From Alphaproteobacteria bacterium (GTDB lineage: Bacteria; Pseudomonadota; Alphaproteobacteria; Caulobacterales; Aquidulcibacteraceae): a stretch of 64,000 nt of DNA. Where the stretch lies: positions 1 to 64,000 of the forward strand of contig WGNI01000011.1 in the NCBI GenBank assembly GCA_016124655.1. The letters are read 5' to 3'. The notes below the pieces were generated by a model. The model made no database searches. It had not been told where the DNA came from and worked only from the letters and a program-made list of their open reading frames with translations. The position numbers were made by a program, and so were the translations under genes. The stretch's first letter is position 1, and each line of letters begins with the position of its first letter. Of this stretch, positions 1 through 8,635 are shown piece after piece.

Positions 1-140
1 CCTCGAACCGGAACCCGCGCGCCGGGTTGGCGGGCGTCGGCGGCGCGCAAACAAGAATGGTGGAGGTGAGAGGATTTTCCTCGAACCGGAACCCGCGCGC
101 CGGGTTGGCGGGCGTCGGCGGCGCGCAAACAAAAATGGTG
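1..140. repeat. tandem direct repeat (about 61 bp, period 78) next to tRNA 3' end
   Basis: Two copies begin at 1 and 79 and match over about 61 bases with one mismatch near their ends (acaagaat against acaaaaat). Each contains the palindrome AACCCG-cgcgc-CGGGTT. The second copy runs directly into the 3' end of the tRNA, and both copies carry the TGGTGG that reads CCACCA on the minus strand. This looks like duplication of the tRNA 3' flank, possibly including a weak tRNA terminator hairpin. Copy 1 begins exactly at the window edge, so further copies may lie to the left. Confidence 0.8.
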
Positions 141-211
141 GGCCCGGCAGGACTCGAACCTGCAACCAGACCGTTATGAGCGGCCGGCTCTAACCATTGA
201 GCTACGGGCCC
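136..211 (-). tRNA. tRNA with anticodon CAU (tRNA-Ile2 likely, or elongator tRNA-Met)
   Basis: Read on the minus strand this folds into a full 76-base cloverleaf. The acceptor stem is GGGCCCG paired with CGGGCCC, the T arm contains GGTTCGAGTCC, the anticodon stem is GGCCG/CGGTC, and the loop CTCATAA places CAT at the anticodon. The CCA end is encoded. A CAU anticodon with this loop occurs in elongator tRNA-Met and in tRNA-Ile2, whose C34 is modified to lysidine. The short D loop and acceptor sequence resemble Ile2 tRNAs as I remember them, but that choice is not proven here. There is no initiator-type mismatch at the first acceptor pair, so it is not fMet. Confidence 0.93.
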
Positions 212-436
212 GGACGCGCCGGCGCGGCCGGCGAGGCGGGCGCTGGGTCTAGACCCTTTTCTGTGTTGGAGGAAACCGCCAGCCGCCCCCGCCCCGACGC
301 GGCGCCGCATAAAAAATCCGCCCCGCCACGCCACTGCGCAAACTGCTGCCGGCCGTCGCTTTCCAACCTGCGAACGATGGCGCGGCTGTGGACAAGCTGT
401 TAAGAACTGTACGCCTTCGGGGGGCTGGAGGTGGAG

Positions 437-1084
437 ATGTCTGGGCTATTGGCGGCCACGCGTCTGATCGGGGCCTTATTCGCACAAGTCTTTCTCGGCG
501 TGGCGCTGCTGGCCGCGCTCGGGCCGGTGGAGCTGTCGCGGCATGTGCCGCACCTGCGCGTCGGCGCGGCCGCCGCGGCGACAGCGCAGCCGTCCGCAAC
601 ACGCGCCCATGGCGGCCTCTCCGCCGACATCATCGTCTTCGCGCCCAAGGCCATGGGCGCGGAGGTGCTCGATATCGCCGCGCGCGCCACCATCGACCGT
701 TCCGAGCCCTGGATGGGCGACGCCATGTTCGCGCGCGTGCGCTCCGGCATCGCGCTGGAGGGTGAAGCCGGCCTCTGGTGGGCCCAGGCCGATGGCCGCT
801 ACGCCCGCTCGATCTATCCCGACATCGGCGGCGTCCTGGTGCTGACTGGCGCTGTGGGCCCGCACGTCGCCGTGGTGGCCGGCGTCCTCAATCAGCGCGA
901 AGTCCTGATCGACCACGCCGATTGGAACGGCGCTGGCGCGATCGTGCGCGGCGCGCTGGTGCGCGACGTCTCCGGCGCCGGCGACTGGAGCGCCGTGCGC
1001 GTGTGGGACGCTGACGCCGGCGCCCTTGGCGCGCGCGTCTACGACGCTCAGGGCTTCATCCACCCCGCGCGCCTCTCAAGCTAA
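437..1084 (+). CDS. CHAP-domain-like envelope protein lacking the catalytic cysteine
   Basis: This 215-residue protein has a hydrophobic N-terminus (about 5-28) that serves as a signal peptide or membrane anchor. Its C-terminal half follows the alphaproteobacterial CHAP amidase pattern: FARVRSGI, WWAQADGRY, the His-containing HVAVVAG (His143), HADW (160-163), the DVSGAGDWSAVRVW stretch and a terminal GFI. CHAP peptidoglycan hydrolases use Cys-His; the position matching the Cys of the usual C-V-P-[FY]-A-R motif is Asp95 here (D-A-M-F-A-R, gapless alignment from memory of the family). It is therefore probably not an active amidase and may bind or regulate. I start at ATG 437, which has GGAGG five bases upstream; GTG 431 is in frame and possible. 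Confidence 0.75.
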   Translation: MSGLLAATRLIGALFAQVFLGVALLAALGPVELSRHVPHLRVGAAAAATAQPSATRAHGGLSADIIVFAPKAMGAEVLDIAARATIDRSEPWMGDAMFARVRSGIALEGEAGLWWAQADGRYARSIYPDIGGVLVLTGAVGPHVAVVAGVLNQREVLIDHADWNGAGAIVRGALVRDVSGAGDWSAVRVWDADAGALGARVYDAQGFIHPARLSS

Positions 1085-1141
1085 TTCGCTGGCGCATCGC
1101 CGCTCTGCGCGGCATCACCGCCCCGAACACAGGGGAGAACG

Positions 1142-1900
1142 ATGATGCGCGTTTGGATCACCGCGATGGCGCTCATGGCGGCGCTCACGAGCGCAGCTGC
1201 GGCTCAGGTCATCGCGCCATTGCGGCCCTACGATCCGGCGGTCGTGCGCGTCGCCGGCCGGGCCGAGCTCTATCTGCCGCCGGACCAGGCCCGCGTGTCG
1301 GTGGGCTTCTACAATCCCGCCCGGTCCGCGACCGAAGCGACCCAGGCCGTCAGCGACCGCGCCCGTGCGCTGGAGGCGGCGATCCGCACGCTCAACGCCG
1401 AGACGGTCGCCATCGAGCGTACCGACATTTCCGTCCGTCCGGTCGTGCGCTCCGGCGAGGATCGCCGGCCCGATCGCATCTCCGGGTATGAAGCGAACGC
1501 GTCGGTGACCATCCTCGTGCGCGACTTGGCGCTTCTGGGCCGCGCCGTGGAGGCCGGCATGAATTCGGCGCCGGATTCCTTCAACGATGTGGAGTTTTCC
1601 ATCCGTGACACGTCCGCCGCGCGGCGCAGCGCGCGCGAAGCCGCTATCCGCGACGCGGTGGAGAAAGCGCAAGTCTATGTCGAAGGCGCGGGCTTCAGCC
1701 TGGGCCGCCTGCTTCTGGTGGAGGAGGGCGGCTCCAACATGATTGCGCAAAGCGGCAATCGTTTGCGCTCGCAGATCGTGGTGACCGCGTCGGAAGCGCC
1801 CGCGCCGATGGTGGCGCCCACGATCGCGCCGGAGCCGCAGCTCTACACCGCGGAGGTGTCCGTTGTGTACGAGATCGGCGCCGCCCGCGCCGCGCGCTGA
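1142..1900 (+). CDS. SIMPL domain (DUF541) periplasmic protein
   Basis: The 252-residue product begins with a clear Sec signal peptide ending near AAAAQ (about residue 22). The body matches the SIMPL/DUF541 family: a VRVAGRAELYLPPDQARVSV strand early on, then a helix with repeated Ala/Arg, the S-G-Y-E-A motif (ISGYEANASVTI), and a final strand VSVVYEI. Members are exported beta-rich proteins with roles reported in outer-membrane and stress physiology, but no defined enzymatic activity. The start has a good AGGGGAG ribosome site; a second ATG follows immediately. It lies 57 bases behind the CHAP-like gene and may share its transcript. Family assignment is firm, role is not. Confidence 0.88.
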   Translation: MMRVWITAMALMAALTSAAAAQVIAPLRPYDPAVVRVAGRAELYLPPDQARVSVGFYNPARSATEATQAVSDRARALEAAIRTLNAETVAIERTDISVRPVVRSGEDRRPDRISGYEANASVTILVRDLALLGRAVEAGMNSAPDSFNDVEFSIRDTSAARRSAREAAIRDAVEKAQVYVEGAGFSLGRLLLVEEGGSNMIAQSGNRLRSQIVVTASEAPAPMVAPTIAPEPQLYTAEVSVVYEIGAARAAR

Positions 1901-2013
1901 CACGCCCTGAAAGCGCGCAACGCGCAACACGTGGGCGCGCGTCCGGCGAGCGGCGTTGCCCGCTGCGCCGCGCGCCCTTAAAAGCCGGGCAGGGGGGCGG
2001 GCCGGGAGGCCCT

Positions 2014-3321
2014 ATGCTCAAGGTCGTCAAGGAAAATGCAGGCCTGATCACCAGCGCCGTGTGCGGCGTTGTGTTGATCTTTTTGCTCGGCGTGGTCGCC
2101 GGCGTGCAGCGGTGGTTTCCAGGCCCCCTGGTGGCCGACGCGATCGCCGCAGCCTATGATTTGCGCCGCAACGCATTCGCGTATCTCGGCGATGAGCCGA
2201 CCATGCACCTGCGCCCGCGCCGCGGCCCCGGTGATGGCGTCGTCGTTTCCGACCCCGCGCGCATGGAGCCCGGCCTCACCTTCATGACCGGCGTGTTCGG
2301 CCGCACCCTGACCGCGCGTCTCTATGCGGCTGACGGCGCGATCGTCCACGAATGGCCGATCAACTTCTTCGACGTCGCGCGTCCGGAGATGGACTACCCT
2401 TACGACGCGCTGGTGCATGGCGCGCTGTTGCTCGACAACGGCGACATCCTCGTCAATCTCGACGACAAAACCATGATGCGCGTGTCGTATTGCGGCGAGA
2501 TTCTTTGGCGCAATAATGCGCCGACGCATCACTCCATCGCGCTCGACACCGAAGGGTTCGCATGGGCGCCGATGGCGGGGCCAGCATATCGCGAGCCCAC
2601 CTTGTTCCGTCGCCCGTTCCGCGCCGACCGCATTGGCCGCTTCAATCCCGACACCGGGGAATTGGTGGAGGAGATCGATCTGGTTCAGGCGTTGATGCGC
2701 AGCGACGCGGTCGGCCTGGTGACAATCAACAATCCCAATCTGGACGATCTCTTTCACCTCAATGACGTCGAGCCGCTGACGCACGCCAACGCGGCGGCGT
2801 TCCCGATGTTCAAGGAAGGCGATCTGTTGCTGTCGCTGCGCAACACCAATCAGATCTGGGTGGTCGATCGCACGACGCATCAGATCAAGTGGCGCTTTCT
2901 AGGCCCCATGGTGCACCAGCACGACGCCGACTTTCAGGCCGACGGAACCATCACCCTGCTGGACAATCGCCCGATGGGCGACCCGACCGCGGAAAACGGC
3001 TGGCGCGGCGAAATGGGCGGCAGCCGCATCCTGCGCATCAATCCCGCCGATCGAACGTTCGACGTGCTCTACCATTCCGACCGCCGCAACGCGTTCTACA
3101 CAGCGTTCCGCGGCAAGCATCAGCTTCTGGAGAACGGCAACATTCTCATCGCCGAGACCGATGGCGGCCGCGTCATCGAGATCGCGCCCGATGACGAGGT
3201 GGTTTGGTCGTTCATAAACGGCTGGGACGAAACCCGCGTCGCCTGGGTGATGAGCGCACGCCGGGTCCAGGATCGTTTTTCCAATCTGACATGCCCTGCG
3301 GCTGCGCCGGCGGCGCGCTAG
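2014..3321 (+). CDS. arylsulfotransferase (ASST)-like membrane-anchored protein
   Basis: This protein has 435 residues. An N-terminal transmembrane helix (about 9-30) is followed by a beta-propeller-like body with the repeats typical of the arylsulfotransferase family: LLDNGDILVNLDDK, WRNNAPTHHSIALD, FHLNDVEPL, IWVVDRTTHQIKWRF, VHQHDADF, and LLENGNILIAETDGGRVIEI. Classical ASST enzymes transfer sulfate between phenols using active-site histidines; His pairs of that kind are visible (THHS, HQHD), but catalysis has not been shown for the anchored alphaproteobacterial versions. The ATG has GGGAGG five bases upstream. The gene stands 113 bases after the SIMPL gene and is followed within 60 bases by a lipoprotein gene. 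Confidence 0.82.
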   Translation: MLKVVKENAGLITSAVCGVVLIFLLGVVAGVQRWFPGPLVADAIAAAYDLRRNAFAYLGDEPTMHLRPRRGPGDGVVVSDPARMEPGLTFMTGVFGRTLTARLYAADGAIVHEWPINFFDVARPEMDYPYDALVHGALLLDNGDILVNLDDKTMMRVSYCGEILWRNNAPTHHSIALDTEGFAWAPMAGPAYREPTLFRRPFRADRIGRFNPDTGELVEEIDLVQALMRSDAVGLVTINNPNLDDLFHLNDVEPLTHANAAAFPMFKEGDLLLSLRNTNQIWVVDRTTHQIKWRFLGPMVHQHDADFQADGTITLLDNRPMGDPTAENGWRGEMGGSRILRINPADRTFDVLYHSDRRNAFYTAFRGKHQLLENGNILIAETDGGRVIEIAPDDEVVWSFINGWDETRVAWVMSARRVQDRFSNLTCPAAAPAAR

Positions 3322-3378
3322 CCTATGTCGGCGCGTCGCGCCAGAATGCGCGCAACGAAGAAGATGAAGGAGACGGCG

Positions 3379-3705
3379 ATGCGGGGGTCCCTGACGATAG
3401 CGACGATAGCGGCGCTGACAGGGCTCGCAGGCTGCGCCACGCCGTGCCCGGCGGAGCTTGGCCAGGTCTATCGTCAGCAGACGTTCCGCTGCCTCGACGG
3501 CGCAGAACTCGCCGTCTCGTTCGCCCGTCAGCCCGACGTCGCCGTGATCGCGGTCAACGATCGCCGCCCGTTCACATTGCCGTCACAGCAGACGGCTGAG
3601 GGCTTCCGCTTTGCCGGCGCGCCCGGCGTGTTTTTCGGCGACGGCGCAAATGCGCGCTGGAACCCGGTGGGCGGTCCCGAAGTTCCTTGCCAAGCGGAAA
3701 ATTGA
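3379..3705 (+). CDS. MliC-like small lipoprotein
   Basis: This is a 108-residue lipoprotein. The signal peptide MRGSLTIATIAAL ends in the lipobox LAGC (Cys19). The mature part has the MliC/PliC pattern: YRQQTFRCLDG with the first conserved Cys, a strand ELAVSF, an acidic/hydrophobic run, and a closing GGPEVPCQ. Such proteins inhibit host c-type lysozymes at the cell surface. The SGxxY inhibitory loop of canonical MliC is not obvious, so inhibition is uncertain. I start at 3379 because AAGGAG lies at the correct distance and because it gives a compact lipoprotein signal; upstream in-frame ATGs would bury the signal peptide. Confidence 0.7.
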   Translation: MRGSLTIATIAALTGLAGCATPCPAELGQVYRQQTFRCLDGAELAVSFARQPDVAVIAVNDRRPFTLPSQQTAEGFRFAGAPGVFFGDGANARWNPVGGPEVPCQAEN

Positions 3706-3790
3706 TCCGTCGCGGTCTGAAAATCGTCTAGAACAGGGCGCAGAGGGATCACGGCGCGCAGGACTGCGCGCACATTGCAGGAGATTTAGG

Positions 3791-4309
3791 ATGGGGCTTC
3801 GTCTTTTGGCTGCAGCGCTTGCGGCCTCGTTTGCCTTGGCGGGTTGCGAAACCACCGGCGGCGCGTATGGCGGCGGCGGCGGATATGGCGGCACGCAATT
3901 GTCGCAGTGCACGCGCAACGCGCTGATCGGCGCGGGCGTCGGCGCAGTCGCCGGCGCGCTGATCGGCTCTGAGAACAATCGCGGCGAGAATGCAGCGCTC
4001 GGCGGCGCCGCCGCGGGCCTCGCCACATATGGCGTTTGCCGTTGGCTGGACGCGCGCTCGCAGCAGCGCGTGGAGCAGGCGTATTATCGCTCGCTCAACA
4101 CCAATTCGTCGGTGAATGATTCCTGGCAGACCGATCAGGGTCAGCCGCGCTCGCTGGTGGTCAATCAACCTGCGCCGGCGGCCACGACATCCGGCTACAG
4201 CGAATGCCGCCGCGTGACCGCCACGATCAGCGATCCCGCCCGCGGCTCCGAGCAATTGCCGCCGGAAACCTTCTGCCGCAACGCCTCCGGCGCCTGGGTG
4301 CCGGTGTAA
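3791..4309 (+). CDS. glycine-zipper outer-membrane lipoprotein
   Basis: The protein has 172 residues. The signal peptide ends in the lipobox ALAGC (Cys19). It is followed by a Gly-rich linker and a glycine-zipper hairpin (GAGVGAVAGALIGS, about 47-60, then GAAAGLATYG), as in the 17-kDa surface antigen and YMGG-like families that insert in or stabilise the outer membrane. The C-terminal part (YSECRRVTATI... ETFCRN.SGAWVPV) has two cysteines and the small domain often seen behind glycine zippers. A ribosome site AGGAG lies a little far (about 9 bases) from the ATG. The gene ends with a strong terminator at 4338-4374. Confidence 0.82.
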   Translation: MGLRLLAAALAASFALAGCETTGGAYGGGGGYGGTQLSQCTRNALIGAGVGAVAGALIGSENNRGENAALGGAAAGLATYGVCRWLDARSQQRVEQAYYRSLNTNSSVNDSWQTDQGQPRSLVVNQPAPAATTSGYSECRRVTATISDPARGSEQLPPETFCRNASGAWVPV

Positions 4310-4337
4310 CGCGCCGGAAAATGTGAAGTGAACAACG

Positions 4338-4374
4338 CCGGCGGCTCAATCTTGAGCCGCCGGTTTTGTTTTGC
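4338..4374 (+). terminator. rho-independent terminator after the lipoprotein gene
   Basis: A nearly perfect 12-base inverted repeat (CCGGCGGCTCAA / TTGAGCCGCCGG) is followed by TTTTGTTTT. It sits 28 bases after the stop of the upstream gene. Confidence 0.93.
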
Positions 4375-4390
4375 GACGGTGAAATCCTAC

Positions 4391-4756
4391 TCAAATTGCA
4401 AGGGCAGCGAATACGATTCCCACCACGAACAACGCCGCGCTAAGAAATGCTCCTAGTATCGCCGCTACTCGAACTGCCGTGTCTCTCTTGCCAGGAGCCC
4501 CACGCGTTTGAGTCCAGAACAGCTGCGATATATACGCCAATATCGTCGCGAAAGCGGCAGCCGCTACGCCGAGTGCAAACAAGAGAAGACTTCCCTCAAA
4601 CCACCGGAGATCGATCCCTCCGGTGCGGCCTTCAGACAATGCCTCCCCATAAAACGCCAAGAGCGCGACCGCGCCGCCGCCATTGATCAGTATCAAGCTT
4701 TGAAGTCCGGCAACGGCGAGACTCACTGCTCCGGCATGCCCCTCGTCGTTCGGCAT
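4391..4756 (-). CDS. small three-helix membrane protein, uncharacterised
   Basis: This 121-residue protein has three predicted membrane helices: around LQSLILINGGGAVALLAFY, LLLFALGVAAAAFATILAYI and VAAILGAFLSAALFVVGIVF. Between the first two is a charged loop with SEGRTGGIDLRWFEG; a positive loop (RGAPGKRD) precedes the third. I do not recognise a named family. The ATG at 4756 has AGGGG about seven bases upstream; a GTG at 4789 in frame is less likely. It is convergent with the lipoprotein gene and divergent from ettA. Its base composition is lower in GC than its neighbours, which may indicate a later acquisition. Confidence 0.7.
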   Translation of the reverse strand: MPNDEGHAGAVSLAVAGLQSLILINGGGAVALLAFYGEALSEGRTGGIDLRWFEGSLLLFALGVAAAAFATILAYISQLFWTQTRGAPGKRDTAVRVAAILGAFLSAALFVVGIVFAALAI

Positions 4757-4858
4757 TTTCTGTGCCCCTAGAACTTCCCATGATAACACTAGGCCCTAGA
4801 CCCTCGCCCCGCCAATCGCTACATCCCGCGCTTCCCACACCACGGAAGACGCAGACCT

Positions 4859-6526
<1,668 letters not shown>

Positions 6527-6528
6527 GG

Positions 6529-6580
6529 CGCGGCGTTATCGGGCAATCCCGGACGCCGCGGAGCGACAATCCGGGATCCC
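6529..6580. repeat. palindromic intergenic repeat after ettA
   Basis: Nested inverted repeats are present just behind the ettA stop: CGCGGCGT (6529-6536) with ACGCCGCG (6553-6560), and ATCCCGG with CCGGGAT further right. There is no T-run. This resembles widely dispersed alphaproteobacterial palindromes that flank genes and may also stabilise the mRNA end. Confidence 0.55.
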
Positions 6581-6683
6581 GTGCAGAATGAACCGCGGAG
6601 TCCTTCTCCCGCGTGGGTTCATGCTCCTGACGCCAACGCTCTCCTTCCATGGGAGGGAGGGGGCAGAGTGCAGCATTGCCTGC

Positions 6684-6699
6684 GGCATCATTTGATGCC
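6684..6699. promoter_or_regulatory. candidate VapB operator palindrome
   Basis: GGCATCATTTGATGCC is a perfect 7-base inverted repeat with a 2-base centre. It ends 13 bases before the vapB ATG. VapBC complexes commonly repress their own promoter through such palindromes; binding here is inferred. Confidence 0.6.
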
Positions 6700-6712
6700 A
6701 TAACCCGTGCCT

Positions 6713-6904
6713 ATGCGCACGACCCTCGCCCTCGATGACGATCTCCTCGCCGAAGCCCAGGCGCTCACGGGGATGGAGGAGAAGACCGCGCTCGTGCGCG
6801 AAGCGCTCAAGGCGCTGATCGAGCGGGAAAGCGCGCGCCGGCTCGCGCGTCTCGGCGGCAGCGATCCCAAGGCGAAAGCGCCGCCCCGTCGCCGGCCCGG
6901 TTAG
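6713..6904 (+). CDS. vapB: VapB-type antitoxin
   Basis: This small protein of 63 residues matches the VapB antitoxin family (PF09957): MRTTLALDDDLLAEAQ forms the DNA-binding strand-helix start, the EEKTALVREALKALIERE helix follows, and RRLARLGG precedes a basic Pro-rich toxin-neutralising tail. It should bind VapC and, with it, the promoter palindrome at 6684-6699. I start at ATG 6713, where homologues usually begin; a GTG at 6707 is possible. There is no clear Shine-Dalgarno sequence, suggesting leaderless or weak initiation. vapC follows after an unusually long gap of 135 bases. Confidence 0.85.
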   Translation: MRTTLALDDDLLAEAQALTGMEEKTALVREALKALIERESARRLARLGGSDPKAKAPPRRRPG

Positions 6905-6928
6905 CGTGCGCACACGCCGGTTGACACG

Positions 6929-7035
6929 CCCCTCCCCCCTTGCGGGGGAGTGTAGGGAGGGGGGTGCGGGCGGCGCGCTTCGTATCTCTTGGCTTCAGCC
7001 CCACCTCCTGCCCCCTCCCTGCAAGGGGGAGTGGG
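6929..7035. repeat. inverted pair of GC-rich palindromes between vapB and vapC
   Basis: Two hairpins face each other. The left one is around CCTCCCCCCTTGCGGGGGAG (6931-6950) with a second arm GTAGGGAGG. The right one (about 6999-7035) is its approximate reverse complement, with CCCCCTCCCTGCAAGGGGGAG at its core. The whole has the look of a small mobile palindromic repeat inserted in the toxin-antitoxin operon. Its right edge supplies the AAGGGGGA that serves as the vapC ribosome-binding site. Confidence 0.75.
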
Positions 7036-7039
7036 CGTT

Positions 7040-7408
7040 GTGATCCTCGTCGACACCTCGATTTGGATCGATCACTTTCGCGCCGCCGACCCGCAGCTGA
7101 CGGCCCTCCTGACGCGCAACGAAGTCATCTCCCATCCCTGCGTGATTGGCGAAATTGCGTTGGGCAGCGTCAAGGCGCGCGCAAATGTGCTGCGCCATTT
7201 GAAGAATCTGCCTGGCGCGGTCGTCGCAACGCATTCTGAAGTGATGGTCTTTATTGAGGCGCACGCCCTCGCGAATGCCGGGATCGGCTATGTCGACGCC
7301 TGCCTTCTGGCCGCAACAGCGCTGACGCGTGACGCTTTGTTCTGGTCTCGTGATAAGAACTTGCGCGCCTGCGCACAGAAGTGCGGACTAACGCCCAGCT
7401 TCACCTAG
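7040..7408 (+). CDS. vapC: VapC PIN-domain ribonuclease toxin
   Basis: This is a 122-residue PIN-domain toxin. It starts with the canonical ILVDTSIWIDHF, and the acidic residues expected for Mg-dependent RNA cleavage are all present: Asp5, Glu38 (GEIALG), Asp86 (GYVDACLLAA) and Asp105 (WSRDKNL). VapC toxins cleave tRNAs or rRNA when the antitoxin decays. I choose GTG 7040 because it yields the family's usual start and has AAGGGGGA nine bases upstream; an earlier ATG (6989) would add a tail translated from the palindromic repeat. It is convergent with cheR, 15 bases away. Confidence 0.9.
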   Translation: MILVDTSIWIDHFRAADPQLTALLTRNEVISHPCVIGEIALGSVKARANVLRHLKNLPGAVVATHSEVMVFIEAHALANAGIGYVDACLLAATALTRDALFWSRDKNLRACAQKCGLTPSFT

Positions 7409-7423
7409 ATCGATGGAAACCGT

Positions 7424-8254
7424 CTAAGCCGCTTCCATTGCCGGCTGCGTGCGTTCGAACACGCCGTGATGCACGCGCGACGGCGCAAACGCGCGCATGC
7501 CGCCCGCAATGGTTTCGCCCTGGCCGATGAACAGCGCCCCGCCGGGCTTCACCGCGCCCGCGATATTCTCCAACGCGTCCGCGCGCGCGTCCGCGGAGAA
7601 TTCGCTCAGCACATTGCGGCAGAACACGACGTCGAACGCGCCCCATTGCGGCGCCTCGGTCAAGAGATTGTGGTTGATGAAGCGCACGCGCGCGCGCAGC
7701 CGGTCGGAAATGCGCCAATGATCGCCCGCGCGTTCGAAATGCTGGATCAGCCGGCGGATCGAAAGCCCACGCTGCGCTTCGAATTGCGTGTATTCGCCTT
7801 TGCGCGCGCGGTCGAGCAGCCGCTCCGACGCATCCGTCGCGATGATCTCGAAATCGCCGATGCGGCCCGCGTCGCGCGCTTCATGCAGCGCCATGGCGAT
7901 GGAGAACGCCTCCTGGCCGGTGCCGCAGCCCGCACTCCAGATGCGCAGCGAATCTGCGCCGCTTTCGCGCAGCATTGCCGGCGCGACCGCGTCGATCAGC
8001 GTCGCAAACGGCGCGCGGTCGCGAAAGAATGAGGTCTCCGCGTTCAACAGCGCATCGCACATCGCGTCCCAATAGGGATCGTCGGGCCGCATCTGCGCAG
8101 CTGCAATCAGCTCCGCCGCATTGGTCATGCCCGAGCGCCGCGCGATCGGCATCAGCCGCATTTCGATCAGCGCCGCGCGCTGTGCATCGAGCACCACGCC
8201 GGTGCGCCGCGTCATCGCGCGCTGCAACTCGCCCAGATGCGCGTCCGTCAGCAT
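7424..8254 (-). CDS. cheR: CheR-type chemoreceptor/protein-glutamate methyltransferase
   Basis: This SAM-dependent methyltransferase has 276 residues. The N-terminal all-alpha CheR domain (LRRAMTRRTGVVLD-like helices) contains the family motif ETSFFRDR; the catalytic domain has the SAM-binding IWSAGCGTGQEAFSIAM, then IIATDASERLLDRAR and FDVVFCRNVLSEF. CheR enzymes methylate glutamates of chemoreceptors, but no receptor is encoded nearby. The ATG at 8254 overlaps the stop codon of the CheY-like gene (TGATG), so the two are translationally coupled. It is the last gene of a four-gene minus-strand set. Confidence 0.9.
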   Translation of the reverse strand: MLTDAHLGELQRAMTRRTGVVLDAQRAALIEMRLMPIARRSGMTNAAELIAAAQMRPDDPYWDAMCDALLNAETSFFRDRAPFATLIDAVAPAMLRESGADSLRIWSAGCGTGQEAFSIAMALHEARDAGRIGDFEIIATDASERLLDRARKGEYTQFEAQRGLSIRRLIQHFERAGDHWRISDRLRARVRFINHNLLTEAPQWGAFDVVFCRNVLSEFSADARADALENIAGAVKPGGALFIGQGETIAGGMRAFAPSRVHHGVFERTQPAMEAA

Positions 8255-8625
8255 CACGCCAGCCCGACTTCAGCGAATTTCGAGGCGATGATTTCCCCGT
8301 CGAACGGCTTCATGATGTATTCGTCGGCGCCGGCTTTGATGGCTTCGGAAATCTGCGCTACGTCGTTTTCCGTCGTGCAGAACACGACCACCGGCTTGTC
8401 GCCGTTCGGCTCCGCGCGCAATTGCTTCAGGAATTCCACGCCGTTCATCACGGGCATGCGCCAGTCGAGCAGGATCGCGTCCGGCATCGCCTTGCGGCAC
8501 GCTTGCAGCGCTTCAAGTCCGTCGCCCGCTTCGTCGATGGCAAAGCGCATGTCTTCGAGAATGCGCCGCGCCACCTTGCGGATCACGCGGCTGTCGTCGA
8601 CGACAAGACAAGACTTGATGCTCAT
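8254..8625 (-). CDS. single-domain CheY-like response regulator
   Basis: The protein consists of a lone receiver domain of 123 residues. Key residues are in place: Asp10-Asp11 (metal), Asp54 (phospho-acceptor in ILLDWRMP), Thr84/Thr85 and Lys106 (YIMKPFDGE). There is no output domain, so it should act by protein contact or as a phosphate shuttle. I start at ATG 8625, which has GAGGGGAAG upstream. It overlaps cheR by one base and follows the CheA-like gene by 10 bases. Whether it is a motor-binding CheY or a phosphorelay intermediate cannot be told from the sequence. Confidence 0.88.
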   Translation of the reverse strand: MSIKSCLVVDDSRVIRKVARRILEDMRFAIDEAGDGLEALQACRKAMPDAILLDWRMPVMNGVEFLKQLRAEPNGDKPVVVFCTTENDVAQISEAIKAGADEYIMKPFDGEIIASKFAEVGLA

Positions 8626-8635
8626 GCGCTTCCCC

